Shown here one piece after another: positions 25,687 to 34,827 of a stretch of 36,552 nucleotides of DNA; position 1 is the first letter of the stretch, and the number at the start of each line of letters is the position of its first letter. The notes under the pieces are model-generated. The model was not told where the DNA came from, ran no database searches, and was given only the letters and a program-made list of their open reading frames with translations. Made by a program: the position numbers and the translations under genes. Source of the stretch: Rickettsiales bacterium (GTDB taxonomy: Bacteria > Pseudomonadota > Alphaproteobacteria > Rickettsiales > UBA1997). Location: assembly GCA_947442475.1 (NCBI GenBank), contig CANEVP010000016.1:1-36552 (forward strand), given 5' to 3'.

Positions 25687-27450
25687 TTATTTTCCTACCG
25701 CAACACCTTCGCGCCTAGGATCAGCGCCACCAGTGATTTTATTTTTTTCTAGCGCCACCGCACTAATTCCACTAACAATTTCAATCACCTTAGTTTCGTG
25801 ACCCATCTTATTTAAAGCTGATTTTAAATTGGTGATATTTTGATTTTTTTCCAATTCCACCACATCATTTAAAACCACAAATGACGGCAAAGAAATTGCC
25901 TGCTGCACATCCAAACCAAAATCGAGATGATTCACAATCGCTTTTACCACAAATTGAATAATTCTTGGACCCCCCGGAGAACCTACAACCATCAGTAATT
26001 TACCTTTTTTATCAAAAACAAAAGTTGGCGACATTGAGCTGCGCGGTTGCTTGTGAGGCTCAAGACGATTGGCAACTTTTTTGCCATTTTTTTGCGGCTC
26101 AAAAGAAAAATCCGTAAGCTGATTATTTAGTAAAAAACCATCAACCGACAAAGCCGAGCCAAAGAAATATTCAATCGAGCTGGTCATTGAAACGGCGTTT
26201 CCCTCAGAATCTACAATCGACATGTGAGTGGTTGAAGGCATTTCTGCGGCTTTGTTATTTAGCGTCAGGTTTTTATTTTCGGGAGTAAATTTTCCAGCTT
26301 CAACTTTGGCAATTGCGTGATTTGAATCAATCAACGCAGCGCGAGATTTTAGGTATTTTTTATCAAGAAGTTTTGCTAAAGGAACCAGCGAAAAATCCCC
26401 CAAATACTCGTTGCGATCAGCGTAAGCTAAACGCGTTGCCTCAATAATTAAATGCGTAGCCTCTGCTGAATTTGGCTGCAATTTTGCCAAGTCAAAATTT
26501 TCTAAGATCCCCAAAATCTGCAACATTGTTGCGCCGCTTGAAGGTAATGGCATTGTGCATACTTTATATTTTCTGCGATATTTAGCGCAAAGTAGCTCGC
26601 CTTTTTTGACACGATAATTTTTTAGGTCGCTTACCGACAAATATCCCGGATTGGTTTTAGAATTTTGAACCGTGCTAACAATATCCTTTGCAATCTTGCC
26701 GCTGTAGAAGTCGTTAATTCCTTCTTTGGCAATTTTTCTAAAAGTTGTAGCCAGTTTTTTGTTGGTAATTTTTTCACCAACCGCAAAAGGTTTGCCGTTT
26801 TTATTCAAATAAATTTCAGCAGTTTCGTCGAATTTTTTTAAGTAAGAAATGCTCGCCGAAAGATTGTGAAATCTCTCGCTCACCACAAATCCATTATCCG
26901 CAATTGCAATTGCTGGCTCAAAAAGTTGCGCCCACGGCAATTTGCCGTATTTTTTATGAGTTTCTTTCATCAGTTTTAAAGCGCCCGGCACACCTACAGA
27001 CATGCCGCCCTGCACTACATCGCTAAATTCACGCGGTTTGCCATTTTTGTCCAAAAACATGTCGCTTTTAGAATTTTCTGGCGCGGTTTCGCGACCGTTA
27101 AAGTAAATTGTTTGGCCAGTTTTTTTGTCGTAGTAAAGCAACAACGCCCCGCCGCCGATGCCCGAAGAATGAGGCTCCACAACGTTTAAAACTAATTGCG
27201 TTGCAATCATTGCATCAATTGCGTTGCCGCCTTTTGCTAACATTTCCGCACCCGCTTTGCTCGAGGCTTCAGTTGCGGAAGCCACCATGTATTTTGCGCC
27301 TTCAACAATTTTTAAATCGCGAAATCCTGAATCAGGCTCGCCAACCCAGACATCTGAAAGGCTAAATGAGCTTTTGTGATTTTTATTGGCGCAAGCAGGA
27401 AAAGTTAGAACAGCAAAAATCAGGAAAATTTTGAGAAGATTATTTTTCAT
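25687..27450 (-). CDS. ggt: Gamma-glutamyltransferase
   Basis: The 587-residue Ntn hydrolase begins with a lipoprotein-like signal (LLKIFLIFAVLTFPAC). Large-subunit markers include ATEASSKAGAEMLAKGGNAI, PHSSGIGGGALLLYY and YFNGRETAPE. Self-cleavage should expose Thr407 in PSTTHMSIVDSEGNAVSMTS. GGSPGGPRI-like sequence (VVGSPGGPRIIQ) closes the small subunit. It hydrolyses or transfers the gamma-glutamyl group of glutathione in the periplasm. It overlaps the ccmF end by 11 bases and belongs with gshA and the C26 hydrolase in one operon, so the organism can make glutathione and degrade exported gamma-glutamyl peptides. Confidence 0.95.
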   Translation of the reverse strand: MKNNLLKIFLIFAVLTFPACANKNHKSSFSLSDVWVGEPDSGFRDLKIVEGAKYMVASATEASSKAGAEMLAKGGNAIDAMIATQLVLNVVEPHSSGIGGGALLLYYDKKTGQTIYFNGRETAPENSKSDMFLDKNGKPREFSDVVQGGMSVGVPGALKLMKETHKKYGKLPWAQLFEPAIAIADNGFVVSERFHNLSASISYLKKFDETAEIYLNKNGKPFAVGEKITNKKLATTFRKIAKEGINDFYSGKIAKDIVSTVQNSKTNPGYLSVSDLKNYRVKKGELLCAKYRRKYKVCTMPLPSSGATMLQILGILENFDLAKLQPNSAEATHLIIEATRLAYADRNEYLGDFSLVPLAKLLDKKYLKSRAALIDSNHAIAKVEAGKFTPENKNLTLNNKAAEMPSTTHMSIVDSEGNAVSMTSSIEYFFGSALSVDGFLLNNQLTDFSFEPQKNGKKVANRLEPHKQPRSSMSPTFVFDKKGKLLMVVGSPGGPRIIQFVVKAIVNHLDFGLDVQQAISLPSFVVLNDVVELEKNQNITNLKSALNKMGHETKVIEIVSGISAVALEKNKITGGADPRREGVAVGK

Positions 27451-29314
27451 ATTTTGTGCGAAAGATTTTAAAAATTGCTGAAGAAAAAATCAAAAAACAA
27501 CCAAACCAGATCAAGTAAACAAAGGGTTTGTAATAAGCACGCACCGCATAATTTTCTTCTTCATCCTTATTGCCAATCACTAAATAAAGGTCACCAAAAA
27601 TTCCATGTTTGATGGACGCTTCGTTAGTGGTTTGCTCAGAAACCGGGTAGTAGCGCAGTTGCGGCTTTAACTCTCCAATTTCTTTGTCACCCTTTAAAAT
27701 CACAAAATTGCCTTGGCGCGCTAGAAAATTTTTGCCAACAGCATGCTCAATTTCGACAAATTTAATTTCATAATTGGCAATTTTTAGCGACTGACCTTGC
27801 TTTAAATTAATCTCTTTTGTTAGCCCAAAAGACGAAGTTAAAACAAGGCCAATTACAATAATTGAAAAGCCAAAATGCGCTAACGTCATCGCCAAATTTT
27901 TGCGCGAAAGCAGCGTGATTAAAGCAGAAAAAATTGCCAAAAATAAAATGATAATTTGCAAAATATCGGCACTTTTTTGGTAGAAAAAAGTAAGCGCTGT
28001 AATTATGGCCGAAGCCAATAAAACCAAGATAATTGGACGATTATTAAAGCTAGATTTTTGCGAGTAGCTCAACTGATTTGAAATTGCCAAAAATGCCAAG
28101 AATGGCACGATTAAAATGCTAAAAATTTTATTGTAGTAATCAGGACCAATTGAAATGAATTGGTCGAAAAATCCACGAGAAAAAATTGGGTAAATCGTGC
28201 CTAAAAGCACCACGAATAAAGAAATTATCAGCACGTAATTATTGAACAAAATCGCGCCGATTTTAGACCAAAAGAAAATCTTTTTTTCGTCACTTTTTAG
28301 CTTCGACATTTTGGCGCCAAAAATTAGCAACCCGCCGCCGCCAATTAGCAAAATTAATCCGATGACAAAAAAGCCGCGCTTGGCGTCAATGGCAAATGAA
28401 TGTACTGAGGTCAAAACTCCAGAGCGAACTAAGAAAATGCCCAAGAGGCATAAAATGAAAGTAAGCACTGCTAAAAATGCTGTCCAAATTTTAAAGATTT
28501 CTTTTTTTTCTAACATCTTCAAGCAATGCACCAAGGCGGTTGCGGCAATCCACGGCATTAGCGAAATATTTTCTACCGGATCCCAAAACCAATAACCACC
28601 CCAACCGAGTTCGCGGTAAGCCCACCAAGAGCCCAAGCCAATTCCTAAAGTCAAAAATCCGTAAGAAAAAAACAGCCAGTTTTTTAAATTAGCGGCAAAT
28701 TTTTGGTCAATTCTTTCGGTGAGAAGTCCGGCGATGGCGAATGAAAAAATGAGCGAGAAGCCGATGTAACCAGTGTAGAGCATTGGTGGATGAAGCGCCA
28801 AACCTATATCTTGCAAAAGCGGATTAAGCCCAAGCCCCGCTTCTGGAACCGGAAAAATTCTTTCAAATGGGTTTGAAGTAAAAGCGGTAAAGGCCGCAAG
28901 CAGCCCAATAATTGCTGATTGCGATGAGCTTACAATGAGTTTTTGCTTGAGGTCGATTTTGCTCAAAAATGCGAAGCCGAAACTGTAAGCTGAGATGATT
29001 GAAATCAAGAGCAGCATTGATCCTTCGTGATTGCCCCAGCTGCCCGAAATTTTGTAAATGAATGGTTTTAGGTGGTGCGAATTTTGGTAAACATTGGCAA
29101 CCGAATAGTCAGAAATGAGGAAGGAATAAATTAAACAGCACTGCGTGAGAACCGCTGCAATTAAAGTTGTGGCACTCAAAGCGAGAGTGATTTTTTCTAA
29201 CTCGAGAAGTTTGGCGTGACTCGGCTTTTTGAAAGAGATGAAGCTAAAAATCGGCAAGAAGATGCTAATTGAGAAGACTAACAGCAGTAAGGCAAAACCG
29301 ATTATTGGAGACAT
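27440..29314 (-). CDS. ccmF: Cytochrome c-type biogenesis protein CcmF
   Basis: The 624-residue polytopic protein has the heme-handling WWD domain, ELGWGGYWFWDPVENISLMPW (near residues 232-252), and the CcmF hallmarks GSWGNHEGSMLLLI and LNPLLQDIGLALHPPMLYTG. CcmF, with CcmH, ligates heme to apocytochrome c in the periplasm. About 14-15 membrane helices and one periplasmic domain near the C-terminus are expected. It is the first gene of the run with ggt, NDUFS4-like, gshA, C26 and rluB. Other ccm genes are not in the window. Confidence 0.96.
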   Translation of the reverse strand: MSPIIGFALLLLVFSISIFLPIFSFISFKKPSHAKLLELEKITLALSATTLIAAVLTQCCLIYSFLISDYSVANVYQNSHHLKPFIYKISGSWGNHEGSMLLLISIISAYSFGFAFLSKIDLKQKLIVSSSQSAIIGLLAAFTAFTSNPFERIFPVPEAGLGLNPLLQDIGLALHPPMLYTGYIGFSLIFSFAIAGLLTERIDQKFAANLKNWLFFSYGFLTLGIGLGSWWAYRELGWGGYWFWDPVENISLMPWIAATALVHCLKMLEKKEIFKIWTAFLAVLTFILCLLGIFLVRSGVLTSVHSFAIDAKRGFFVIGLILLIGGGGLLIFGAKMSKLKSDEKKIFFWSKIGAILFNNYVLIISLFVVLLGTIYPIFSRGFFDQFISIGPDYYNKIFSILIVPFLAFLAISNQLSYSQKSSFNNRPIILVLLASAIITALTFFYQKSADILQIIILFLAIFSALITLLSRKNLAMTLAHFGFSIIVIGLVLTSSFGLTKEINLKQGQSLKIANYEIKFVEIEHAVGKNFLARQGNFVILKGDKEIGELKPQLRYYPVSEQTTNEASIKHGIFGDLYLVIGNKDEEENYAVRAYYKPFVYLIWFGCFLIFSSAIFKIFRTKYEK

Positions 29315-29337
29315 TGTTTTAATAAAAATAAACCACT

Positions 29338-31743
29338 TTAAGATCTCAAAAAGCCTAGCTCAAACACCTGTGGCTGAAGTTTTGCAGTTAGCGCTTTGTA
29401 TGCAAAGTTAAAATCATCAAAACTAACTGGCGCAAAATCGCCGCTCGAATTGCGCGCTGCCATCGCTTTGCGCACTTGATACCAACCAACATCCGGACGA
29501 TTCAACTTAAGTTCATCACGCACGCTGTAAACATCGGTTGCAGAAAAATATGCTTTCCACAATTGCCGTCCCGCATCCAAAACTATTTGGGCTTCTGGCG
29601 AGAGTTTTTTGCCTGCCAAATATTGCACCATAAAATCTGATTCAAAGCGCTCTGATGCCCCAACTTCAGATTCGGTGAATGGAATAAAATGATTAACGAT
29701 TGACCATTTTTTGCTGTTCCATTCAAGGTCGTTGGCGCTGGCGGTTAGATTGCTGCCGTTGAATAACATCCAAATCAAACAATCATTTTTAAATTCATCA
29801 GAAAGCTCGGCGGTTGGTTGCAAAAATTGGTCGCGATCATTGAGCCAAGTTGGTTTTATTAAACGACGAACGGAGAAAATGATGGCGGCTTGTTCGAGGT
29901 TTTGAGGAGTAACGAAAAAACTGCCAGCGCTTCCGTATCCAGATGAAAGCAAAGCTGTAAAATTACTTGCCGGCTGCAGATCATTTCCAGCGCATAACAT
30001 GCAACCAATCGCTCCATCTGCCCATTTTGTACCTCTTAAATCTTTGCTTGCTGTTGCCGGAGTGATGGCATTTTTTAGCGGAATTGCTTCTTGTTTGTTT
30101 GCTTTTGGCCTAGTGATCCAATTGCTTAGAAGCTGTTCATTTGAAATATTATAAAATTTTTTCTCGCCAATTGCTTGAGCATTTTTATTCAAAACTTCTG
30201 TTGTGATTTGGGTGATTTTTTGAGCAATTTTTTGATTGGTTTGCCAAACTAAAAATCCAATTGGAAAATTTCCTTTTAGCCCTTCAAAGGCTTTGCTGTG
30301 AACCACAAAGCCGCTCAAATATTGCGCATTCCAACACTTGCGAAACTTCTCAAAATTTGAGGCGTTGACATATTTTAAAGTACTAAACATTGCCAAAGTA
30401 GCAGTTGGAATTTCTTTGGCAATTCGCGCCACAAATTGGGTAAAAAGTTCACGACTTGCCCAGCTATAATCTGACATAAAAGCTGCGGAAACCTTTGTTT
30501 TACCAACTCCATCCTTTGTTTTTGTTGTTTGGCTGCTTGTATTATTGGTATTCGATGCCTCCGCATAAGGCGGATTAATCAACACCAAAATCTTTTTTCC
30601 TTCTGCAATCGCTTTGCGCAATTCTTGCGGAACTTTGCCCGTCAAATTGTAATCAATTTCGCCATCATCGGTAATATCATCGTTCAGATAATCATATTGA
30701 AAGCGCTGCGCCGCAACGCAGGTTTTGGTTGCTTTCATCACATCAATATCGGCCTTGTCCAAAGTGCTCATAAAAATATTGCGCGGGTTGGAATGTTTAA
30801 CTTCTAAATTTCCAACGCCGCAGCACATGTCCCAAACAATGTAATCTTTTTGCCAGTTTTTGCCCAAAGTTTCGCTTAATTTGTCGTAAGCTTTATCAAC
30901 CACGGCAAGCGGCGTGTAGTATGCGCCTTTGAAGCTGCGCTCATCAAGCGCAATCAAGCTGTCGCGGCGTTCGAGTAAATAATTTCGATATTCAGCTTTT
31001 GGTGGTTTGTGATAAATTGCCCAAAACCTGCGATAACCTTCTTTGCTGCCTAATTCGTATAATTCGCCGCCCAAACTAAAAACTGGCGAATTGTTTTTGT
31101 GTAATAATGCGGCCGGCAAATTGGCGTGAGTTGATGAAGTGCCGTCATGCATGATGTCGGCAAAAAATAGCAGCGCGTAATTTTCTTCCGCAACGCCTTT
31201 AATTTCGCGACCGATCATTTCGACCCATTTATCGAACACTTGCTTGAGATTATCTGGCGTAATTTGCGTGCGAATGATGTCGCCTGATTTAATCGCGGCT
31301 TTGACTGTGCTGATAAATTCGTCTTCGTGGGTGGAAAGTTTAAACGACACAAAATGCGTTCCGATATGGGCGGATACTTCATCTAACGCTTCTTTGGTAT
31401 ATTGACTGGCGGATTTTCCCCATTTGATAGTTTTTTTCTTCAAAAACGGCAACACGTCGGAAGTCTTCATTAGCGCGGCTTTTTCGGTATCAACTACCGC
31501 TAAAAATGGCGGAATATTGTCGCCATTATTTAGATCAACTTGAACATAATGCAGCAATTGCGTGAACATTGCGTAGCTTGATGTTTGGCTTTTATGTTTT
31601 GCTTCAAACCAAATTTCATCGGTGCGAATATCAATCAAACCCTTGGTGTAACCCTTTAATCCCAAAGCTTTGATGTAAATGTCTTTAACGTCTTCTTCGG
31701 TTTTAGCGAGCTTGAGATTGTTGTAGAGGTTTGACGTATTCAT
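29338..31743 (-). CDS. Fused endonuclease-N6-adenine methyltransferase, type IIG-like
   Basis: The 801-residue protein joins a possible PD-(D/E)xK nuclease at the N-terminus (GLIDIRTDEIWFEAKHK, about 37-53, giving D..E.K) to an N6-adenine methyltransferase. The methyltransferase has SAM motif VWDMCCGVGNLE (near 302) and catalytic LINPPYAEA (near 388). The C-terminal 300 residues, with FKGNFPIGFLVWQ-like GNFPIGFLVWQ, likely hold the target-recognition region. Single-chain restriction-modification of type IIG layout is the best reading; a methyltransferase-only phage-defence role is the alternative. It has no partner S or R gene. It starts 307 bases before the thrC end and stops 23 bases before ccmF, in an otherwise housekeeping block. 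Confidence 0.78.
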   Translation of the reverse strand: MNTSNLYNNLKLAKTEEDVKDIYIKALGLKGYTKGLIDIRTDEIWFEAKHKSQTSSYAMFTQLLHYVQVDLNNGDNIPPFLAVVDTEKAALMKTSDVLPFLKKKTIKWGKSASQYTKEALDEVSAHIGTHFVSFKLSTHEDEFISTVKAAIKSGDIIRTQITPDNLKQVFDKWVEMIGREIKGVAEENYALLFFADIMHDGTSSTHANLPAALLHKNNSPVFSLGGELYELGSKEGYRRFWAIYHKPPKAEYRNYLLERRDSLIALDERSFKGAYYTPLAVVDKAYDKLSETLGKNWQKDYIVWDMCCGVGNLEVKHSNPRNIFMSTLDKADIDVMKATKTCVAAQRFQYDYLNDDITDDGEIDYNLTGKVPQELRKAIAEGKKILVLINPPYAEASNTNNTSSQTTKTKDGVGKTKVSAAFMSDYSWASRELFTQFVARIAKEIPTATLAMFSTLKYVNASNFEKFRKCWNAQYLSGFVVHSKAFEGLKGNFPIGFLVWQTNQKIAQKITQITTEVLNKNAQAIGEKKFYNISNEQLLSNWITRPKANKQEAIPLKNAITPATASKDLRGTKWADGAIGCMLCAGNDLQPASNFTALLSSGYGSAGSFFVTPQNLEQAAIIFSVRRLIKPTWLNDRDQFLQPTAELSDEFKNDCLIWMLFNGSNLTASANDLEWNSKKWSIVNHFIPFTESEVGASERFESDFMVQYLAGKKLSPEAQIVLDAGRQLWKAYFSATDVYSVRDELKLNRPDVGWYQVRKAMAARNSSGDFAPVSFDDFNFAYKALTAKLQPQVFELGFLRS

Positions 31744-31856
31744 TTTCTTAAATTTTTGATCTTTAAATTATTCAATCAACCTGCGCCATTTTTCTTAAAA
31801 AAATAATATCGTCTTTGGCACTGCGCACCCTAATTCATTGGTAATTACCCCGCCCT

Positions 31857-31948
31857 TGTCACCCCGTCTTCACGACGGGGTCCATTTCGTCACAACCAAA
31901 AAATCGAGTCTTGGACGAGGTGGACCCCGTGGTGAAGACGTGGTGACA
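31857..31948. repeat. Long palindromic element, 28-base arms
   Basis: Arms 31857-31884 and 31921-31948 are reverse complements with two mismatches around a 36-base spacer. Each arm itself contains a small CCCCGTC...GACGGGG-like inner palindrome. It lies in the 307-base gap (31744-32050) between thrC and the methyltransferase gene. The rest of that gap shows only a weak imperfect hairpin near 32002-32031 just past thrC, without a T-run. The element looks like a dispersed palindromic repeat of the kind common in Rickettsiales-like genomes. Confidence 0.7.
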
Positions 31949-32050
31949 GGAAGCGGGGGAATTTAAATAACATTAGAAACCGCAATACTGAGGCAATTTC
32001 TTAGAGCCCTTTTAAGGACAGGTTCTAAGAGTTCAGTAATGCGATTATTT

Positions 32051-33469
32051 TTACACCCTCTCAGAAATAAATTTTCTCACTAAATCAATATTATTTTCGA
32101 TAACTTCAAACCTCTCTTTATCGGCAAAAAGATTTTTTAAGAAATTCGGCAAAGCCGGAGCTGGGGCACCCGCTTCAAACACCGCATCAGGAAATTTCGC
32201 TGGATGAGCTGTGGCCAAAGTCACCACAAATTCACCTTCGTAATTTTTACTTTTGATAAATTCTTGCGACGCGAAAGCGCCAATTGCGGTGTGCGGATCA
32301 AGCGTTTCACCGGTTTTATCAAAAAAGTCTTTGATAGTTTTTTTGGTGGTGGCGTCATCAACCGCGTAAGCGTCGAATGTTTTTTGGATATTTTTTAGAA
32401 TTTCATCGCTCACTTTCAGCGCGCCATCTTTTTCAAATTCGGCCATTAATTTTGGAAATTTTTCTTCCATTCTTTGGTTTTTGTACGCATCAAAAATCAA
32501 GCGCTCAAAATTGCTTGAAACTTGAATATTCATGCTTGGAGAAATGGTTTCAACCATCGCAGCTTTTGTGTAATTATTAGATTTTAGGAAGCGCACCAAA
32601 ATGTCGTTTGAGTTGGTAGCAATCACCAATTTATTCACATTTAGACCCATTTTTTTAGCTAAATATCCAGCGTAAATATCACCGAAATTTCCGCTTGGAA
32701 CCACAAATGAAAGCGGATGTTTTTCGTCGCAACCAAGTCGCGCCGCCGCATAAAAATAATAAACGATTTGCGCCATGATGCGGGCAAAGTTAATTGAATT
32801 TACTGCCACCATTTTTTTGCCCTTAAAAGCGCCCTTGCCGCTGCTTTCTTCGGCAAACATTTTTTTCACCATTGATTGGCAATCGTCAAAATTTCCCTCA
32901 ACTGCAATGTTAAAAACATTGTCGGCAAGCACTGTGGTCATTTGTCTTCTTTGAACTTCTGAAACTTTATTATGCGGATACAAAATAAAAATCTGGGCAT
33001 TGTCGCAAGCCTTACACCCCTGAATTGCCGCTGACCCAGTGTCGCCCGACGTGGCGCCAACAATAACAATTTTTTCGCCACGTTTGGTTAAAAAATAATC
33101 CAAAAGATTGCCCAAAAATTGCAGTGCAAAATCTTTAAAAGCTAAAGTTGGGCCGTGAAAAAGCTCGAGTAGAAACTCGTTGTGTGACAGCTGTTTTAGA
33201 GGCGCGATTGCGGTATGTGAAAAATTTTGGTAAGATTTTCTGATCAAACCTTGGTAAGTTTTTGCATCAATTTCACCATCAACAAAATGGCGCGTCACTT
33301 CGAAAAACAACTCTTCGTAAGTCATTTTTTTCATGCGCGAAATATCGTGTTCGCTGAATTTTGGTAAAAATTCTGGAACATAAAGTCCACCGTCACTTGC
33401 AAGTCCTTGCAAGACAACTTCTTCAAAAGAAAGGGCGGGTGCGTCAAGACGCGTTGAGATAAATTTCAT
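32051..33469 (-). CDS. thrC: Threonine synthase
   Basis: The 472-residue PLP enzyme has the N-terminal MKFISTRLDAPALSFEEVVL of proteobacterial ThrC, the Schiff-base Lys in HGPTLAFKDFALQFLGN (near residue 117), the phosphate-binding GATSGDTGSAAI loop and VPSGNFGDIYAGYLAKKMG. It turns O-phosphohomoserine into threonine. It is a full-length class with an extended N-terminus. The gene stands alone, divergent from rppH across 80 bases and followed by a palindrome-rich gap. Its presence argues against the most reduced obligate intracellular lifestyle, although this is inference. Confidence 0.97.
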   Translation of the reverse strand: MKFISTRLDAPALSFEEVVLQGLASDGGLYVPEFLPKFSEHDISRMKKMTYEELFFEVTRHFVDGEIDAKTYQGLIRKSYQNFSHTAIAPLKQLSHNEFLLELFHGPTLAFKDFALQFLGNLLDYFLTKRGEKIVIVGATSGDTGSAAIQGCKACDNAQIFILYPHNKVSEVQRRQMTTVLADNVFNIAVEGNFDDCQSMVKKMFAEESSGKGAFKGKKMVAVNSINFARIMAQIVYYFYAAARLGCDEKHPLSFVVPSGNFGDIYAGYLAKKMGLNVNKLVIATNSNDILVRFLKSNNYTKAAMVETISPSMNIQVSSNFERLIFDAYKNQRMEEKFPKLMAEFEKDGALKVSDEILKNIQKTFDAYAVDDATTKKTIKDFFDKTGETLDPHTAIGAFASQEFIKSKNYEGEFVVTLATAHPAKFPDAVFEAGAPAPALPNFLKNLFADKERFEVIENNIDLVRKFISERV

Positions 33470-33549
33470 GGATCAATGTTTGATTTTTGCAGGGGGATTT
33501 TTAACTTGAATTTATACAAAATTTTTAAGGCCAACCTAAATTGAAGTCA

Positions 33550-34059
33550 ATGTCAGCTCAAGCAAATCAAGGCCAGAAGAAATCTCAAGAAAAGCCCGAC
33601 TATCTTTACCGCAGCGGCATTGGCATCATGCTAATTAATGCGCGCAAAGAAATTTTTGTTGGCAAGAGAATCGACAATAACTCCGATGCTTGGCAAATGC
33701 CGCAAGGCGGCTTGGATGTTGGCGAAAGCGAAGATGCTGCAATGTTTCGCGAACTCAAAGAAGAAACCGGAATTGATGAAACCAGCATCAAAGTTCTAAG
33801 AAAAAGTCACGGGCACCACTACTACAACCTGCCCTACAAGCTGCAAAAAAAATTCTGGGGCGGCAAATATTTAGGCCAAAAACAACGCTGGTATTTAGCT
33901 GAATTTATTGGCGATGAAGCGGCGATTAATATTGCCACCGAGCATCCCGAATTTTCAGATTGGAAATGGATCGCTGAAAGCGAAATAATCGGGGCGATTG
34001 TTGGTTTTAAGCGTGAGCTTTATGAAGATGTTTTGGGTGAGTTTGTTGGGTTTTTGTAG
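33550..34059 (+). CDS. rppH: RNA pyrophosphohydrolase
   Basis: I start at ATG 33550; a TTG nine bases earlier would add three residues. The 169-residue Nudix protein has DYLYRSGIGIMLINARKEIF, WQMPQGGLDVGE and the Nudix box GESEDAAMFRELKEETG with its RELKEE metal-binding helix. RppH removes pyrophosphate from 5' ends of mRNA to start decay; some relatives are invasion-associated dinucleoside polyphosphate hydrolases (IalA). The alphaproteobacterial length and the WGGKYLGQKQRWYL block fit. It is a single gene, divergent from thrC. Confidence 0.93.
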   Translation: MSAQANQGQKKSQEKPDYLYRSGIGIMLINARKEIFVGKRIDNNSDAWQMPQGGLDVGESEDAAMFRELKEETGIDETSIKVLRKSHGHHYYNLPYKLQKKFWGGKYLGQKQRWYLAEFIGDEAAINIATEHPEFSDWKWIAESEIIGAIVGFKRELYEDVLGEFVGFL

Positions 34060-34103
34060 GTTATTGGTTTCTGGTATAGCTTACGTGACAATAACTAGAT
34101 TGA

Positions 34104-34415
34104 TCAGATTTGTTGTGCTGAATGTTTCACCTTCAAAATTCTTACTTCATTTTTCTTAACTGCAAAAATTACACGGAAAGATTTTTTATAAATTAAGTAA
34201 CGAATTTCGGCTCCAAGCTCTTGTCCAAGATATTCATTTTCTGGTGCGAGTGCAAATCTTTCGAGAAATTCTGCAAGTGAGGAAATAGCAGCAATAATTC
34301 CACTCAGCCATTTTAAGGCAACTGGTCGCGTTGCATTTTCAGCAATAAAATCAGCCTGTTTTTGCAGCACAACTTTAACTGGATCTGGAACTATAATTCT
34401 GTGGTGTGTTGGCAT
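34104..34415 (-). CDS. ParE/RelE-type toxin
   Basis: The 103-residue protein matches the ParE/RelE toxin fold: a helical N-terminal half (ADFIAENATRPVALKWLSGI) and a beta half with LGAEIRYLIYKKSFRVIFAV then EVRILKVKHSAQQ, the usual last strand with His. ParE types poison gyrase; RelE types cleave mRNA on ribosomes; the motifs seen lean to ParE. It is intact. The gene upstream, which should be the antitoxin, survives only as a tail fused to a transposase remnant (5 bases separate that stop from this ATG). How the cell tolerates the toxin is an open question. Confidence 0.8.
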   Translation of the reverse strand: MPTHHRIIVPDPVKVVLQKQADFIAENATRPVALKWLSGIIAAISSLAEFLERFALAPENEYLGQELGAEIRYLIYKKSFRVIFAVKKNEVRILKVKHSAQQI

Positions 34416-34420
34416 TGCGG

Positions 34421-34522
34421 TTACTTACTTTTGGTTTTGATCACTTTCTTTTTTGGTTTAGTAATTCTTTTTCTTAAATCGCGGAACACTTTATCAGCTG
34501 AAGAATATTTCCCATCTTCACC
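34421..34522 (-). pseudogene. ParD-like antitoxin, C-terminal remnant
   Basis: The frame ending at the TAA at 34421 reads DGKYSSADKVFRDLRKRI and a basic tail (TKPKKKVIKTKSK). The GKYSSADKV turn followed by a helix is the second half of a ParD ribbon-helix-helix antitoxin; the C-terminal tail is the toxin-binding part in that family. The N-terminal beta strand and first helix are gone, replaced in frame by transposase sequence. No ATG lies in this frame before the junction. Confidence 0.6.
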
Positions 34523-34827
34523 CTCGATTGTGTTAGTGTGAATTTGTCCCCTTACATATTCTTTGCGGCTGTGAGCAATTACAGTATGCTCTTTGAATCT
34601 TTGTTTAAGAAACGATATTGCCCCGCGTCATCAGTCATAATAATTGATTCAGCAGCAACTTGTTCTTTCAAGATTGGAACTAAAGTTTTTGTGTTCACAA
34701 ATTGAACATGCTGAGAGCGAACTTTTCCGCCTCTTTCAATCAAACTAAAAACTTTTTCTTTGTGTGCAAAGCCTCTAGCTCCGTGTCTGTGGCGACCAAC
34801 ATTTCCAATACAACCCCGCCATACCAA
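34523..34827 (-). pseudogene. IS1595/ISXO2-type transposase, frameshifted fragment
   Basis: The frame 34827-34579 holds the ISXO2-like core: EKVFSLIERGGKVRSQHV, TLVPILKEQVAAESIIMTDD (catalytic Asp) and GQYRFLNKD, then a stop. After a one-base shift at about 34610, FLKQRFKEHTVIAHSRKEYV and RGQIHTNTIEG continue it to the expected catalytic TIEG motif, where it joins the antitoxin tail. The N-terminal part of the transposase is missing or unreadable before 34827. It is a dead IS copy that has cut a parDE locus. Confidence 0.75.
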
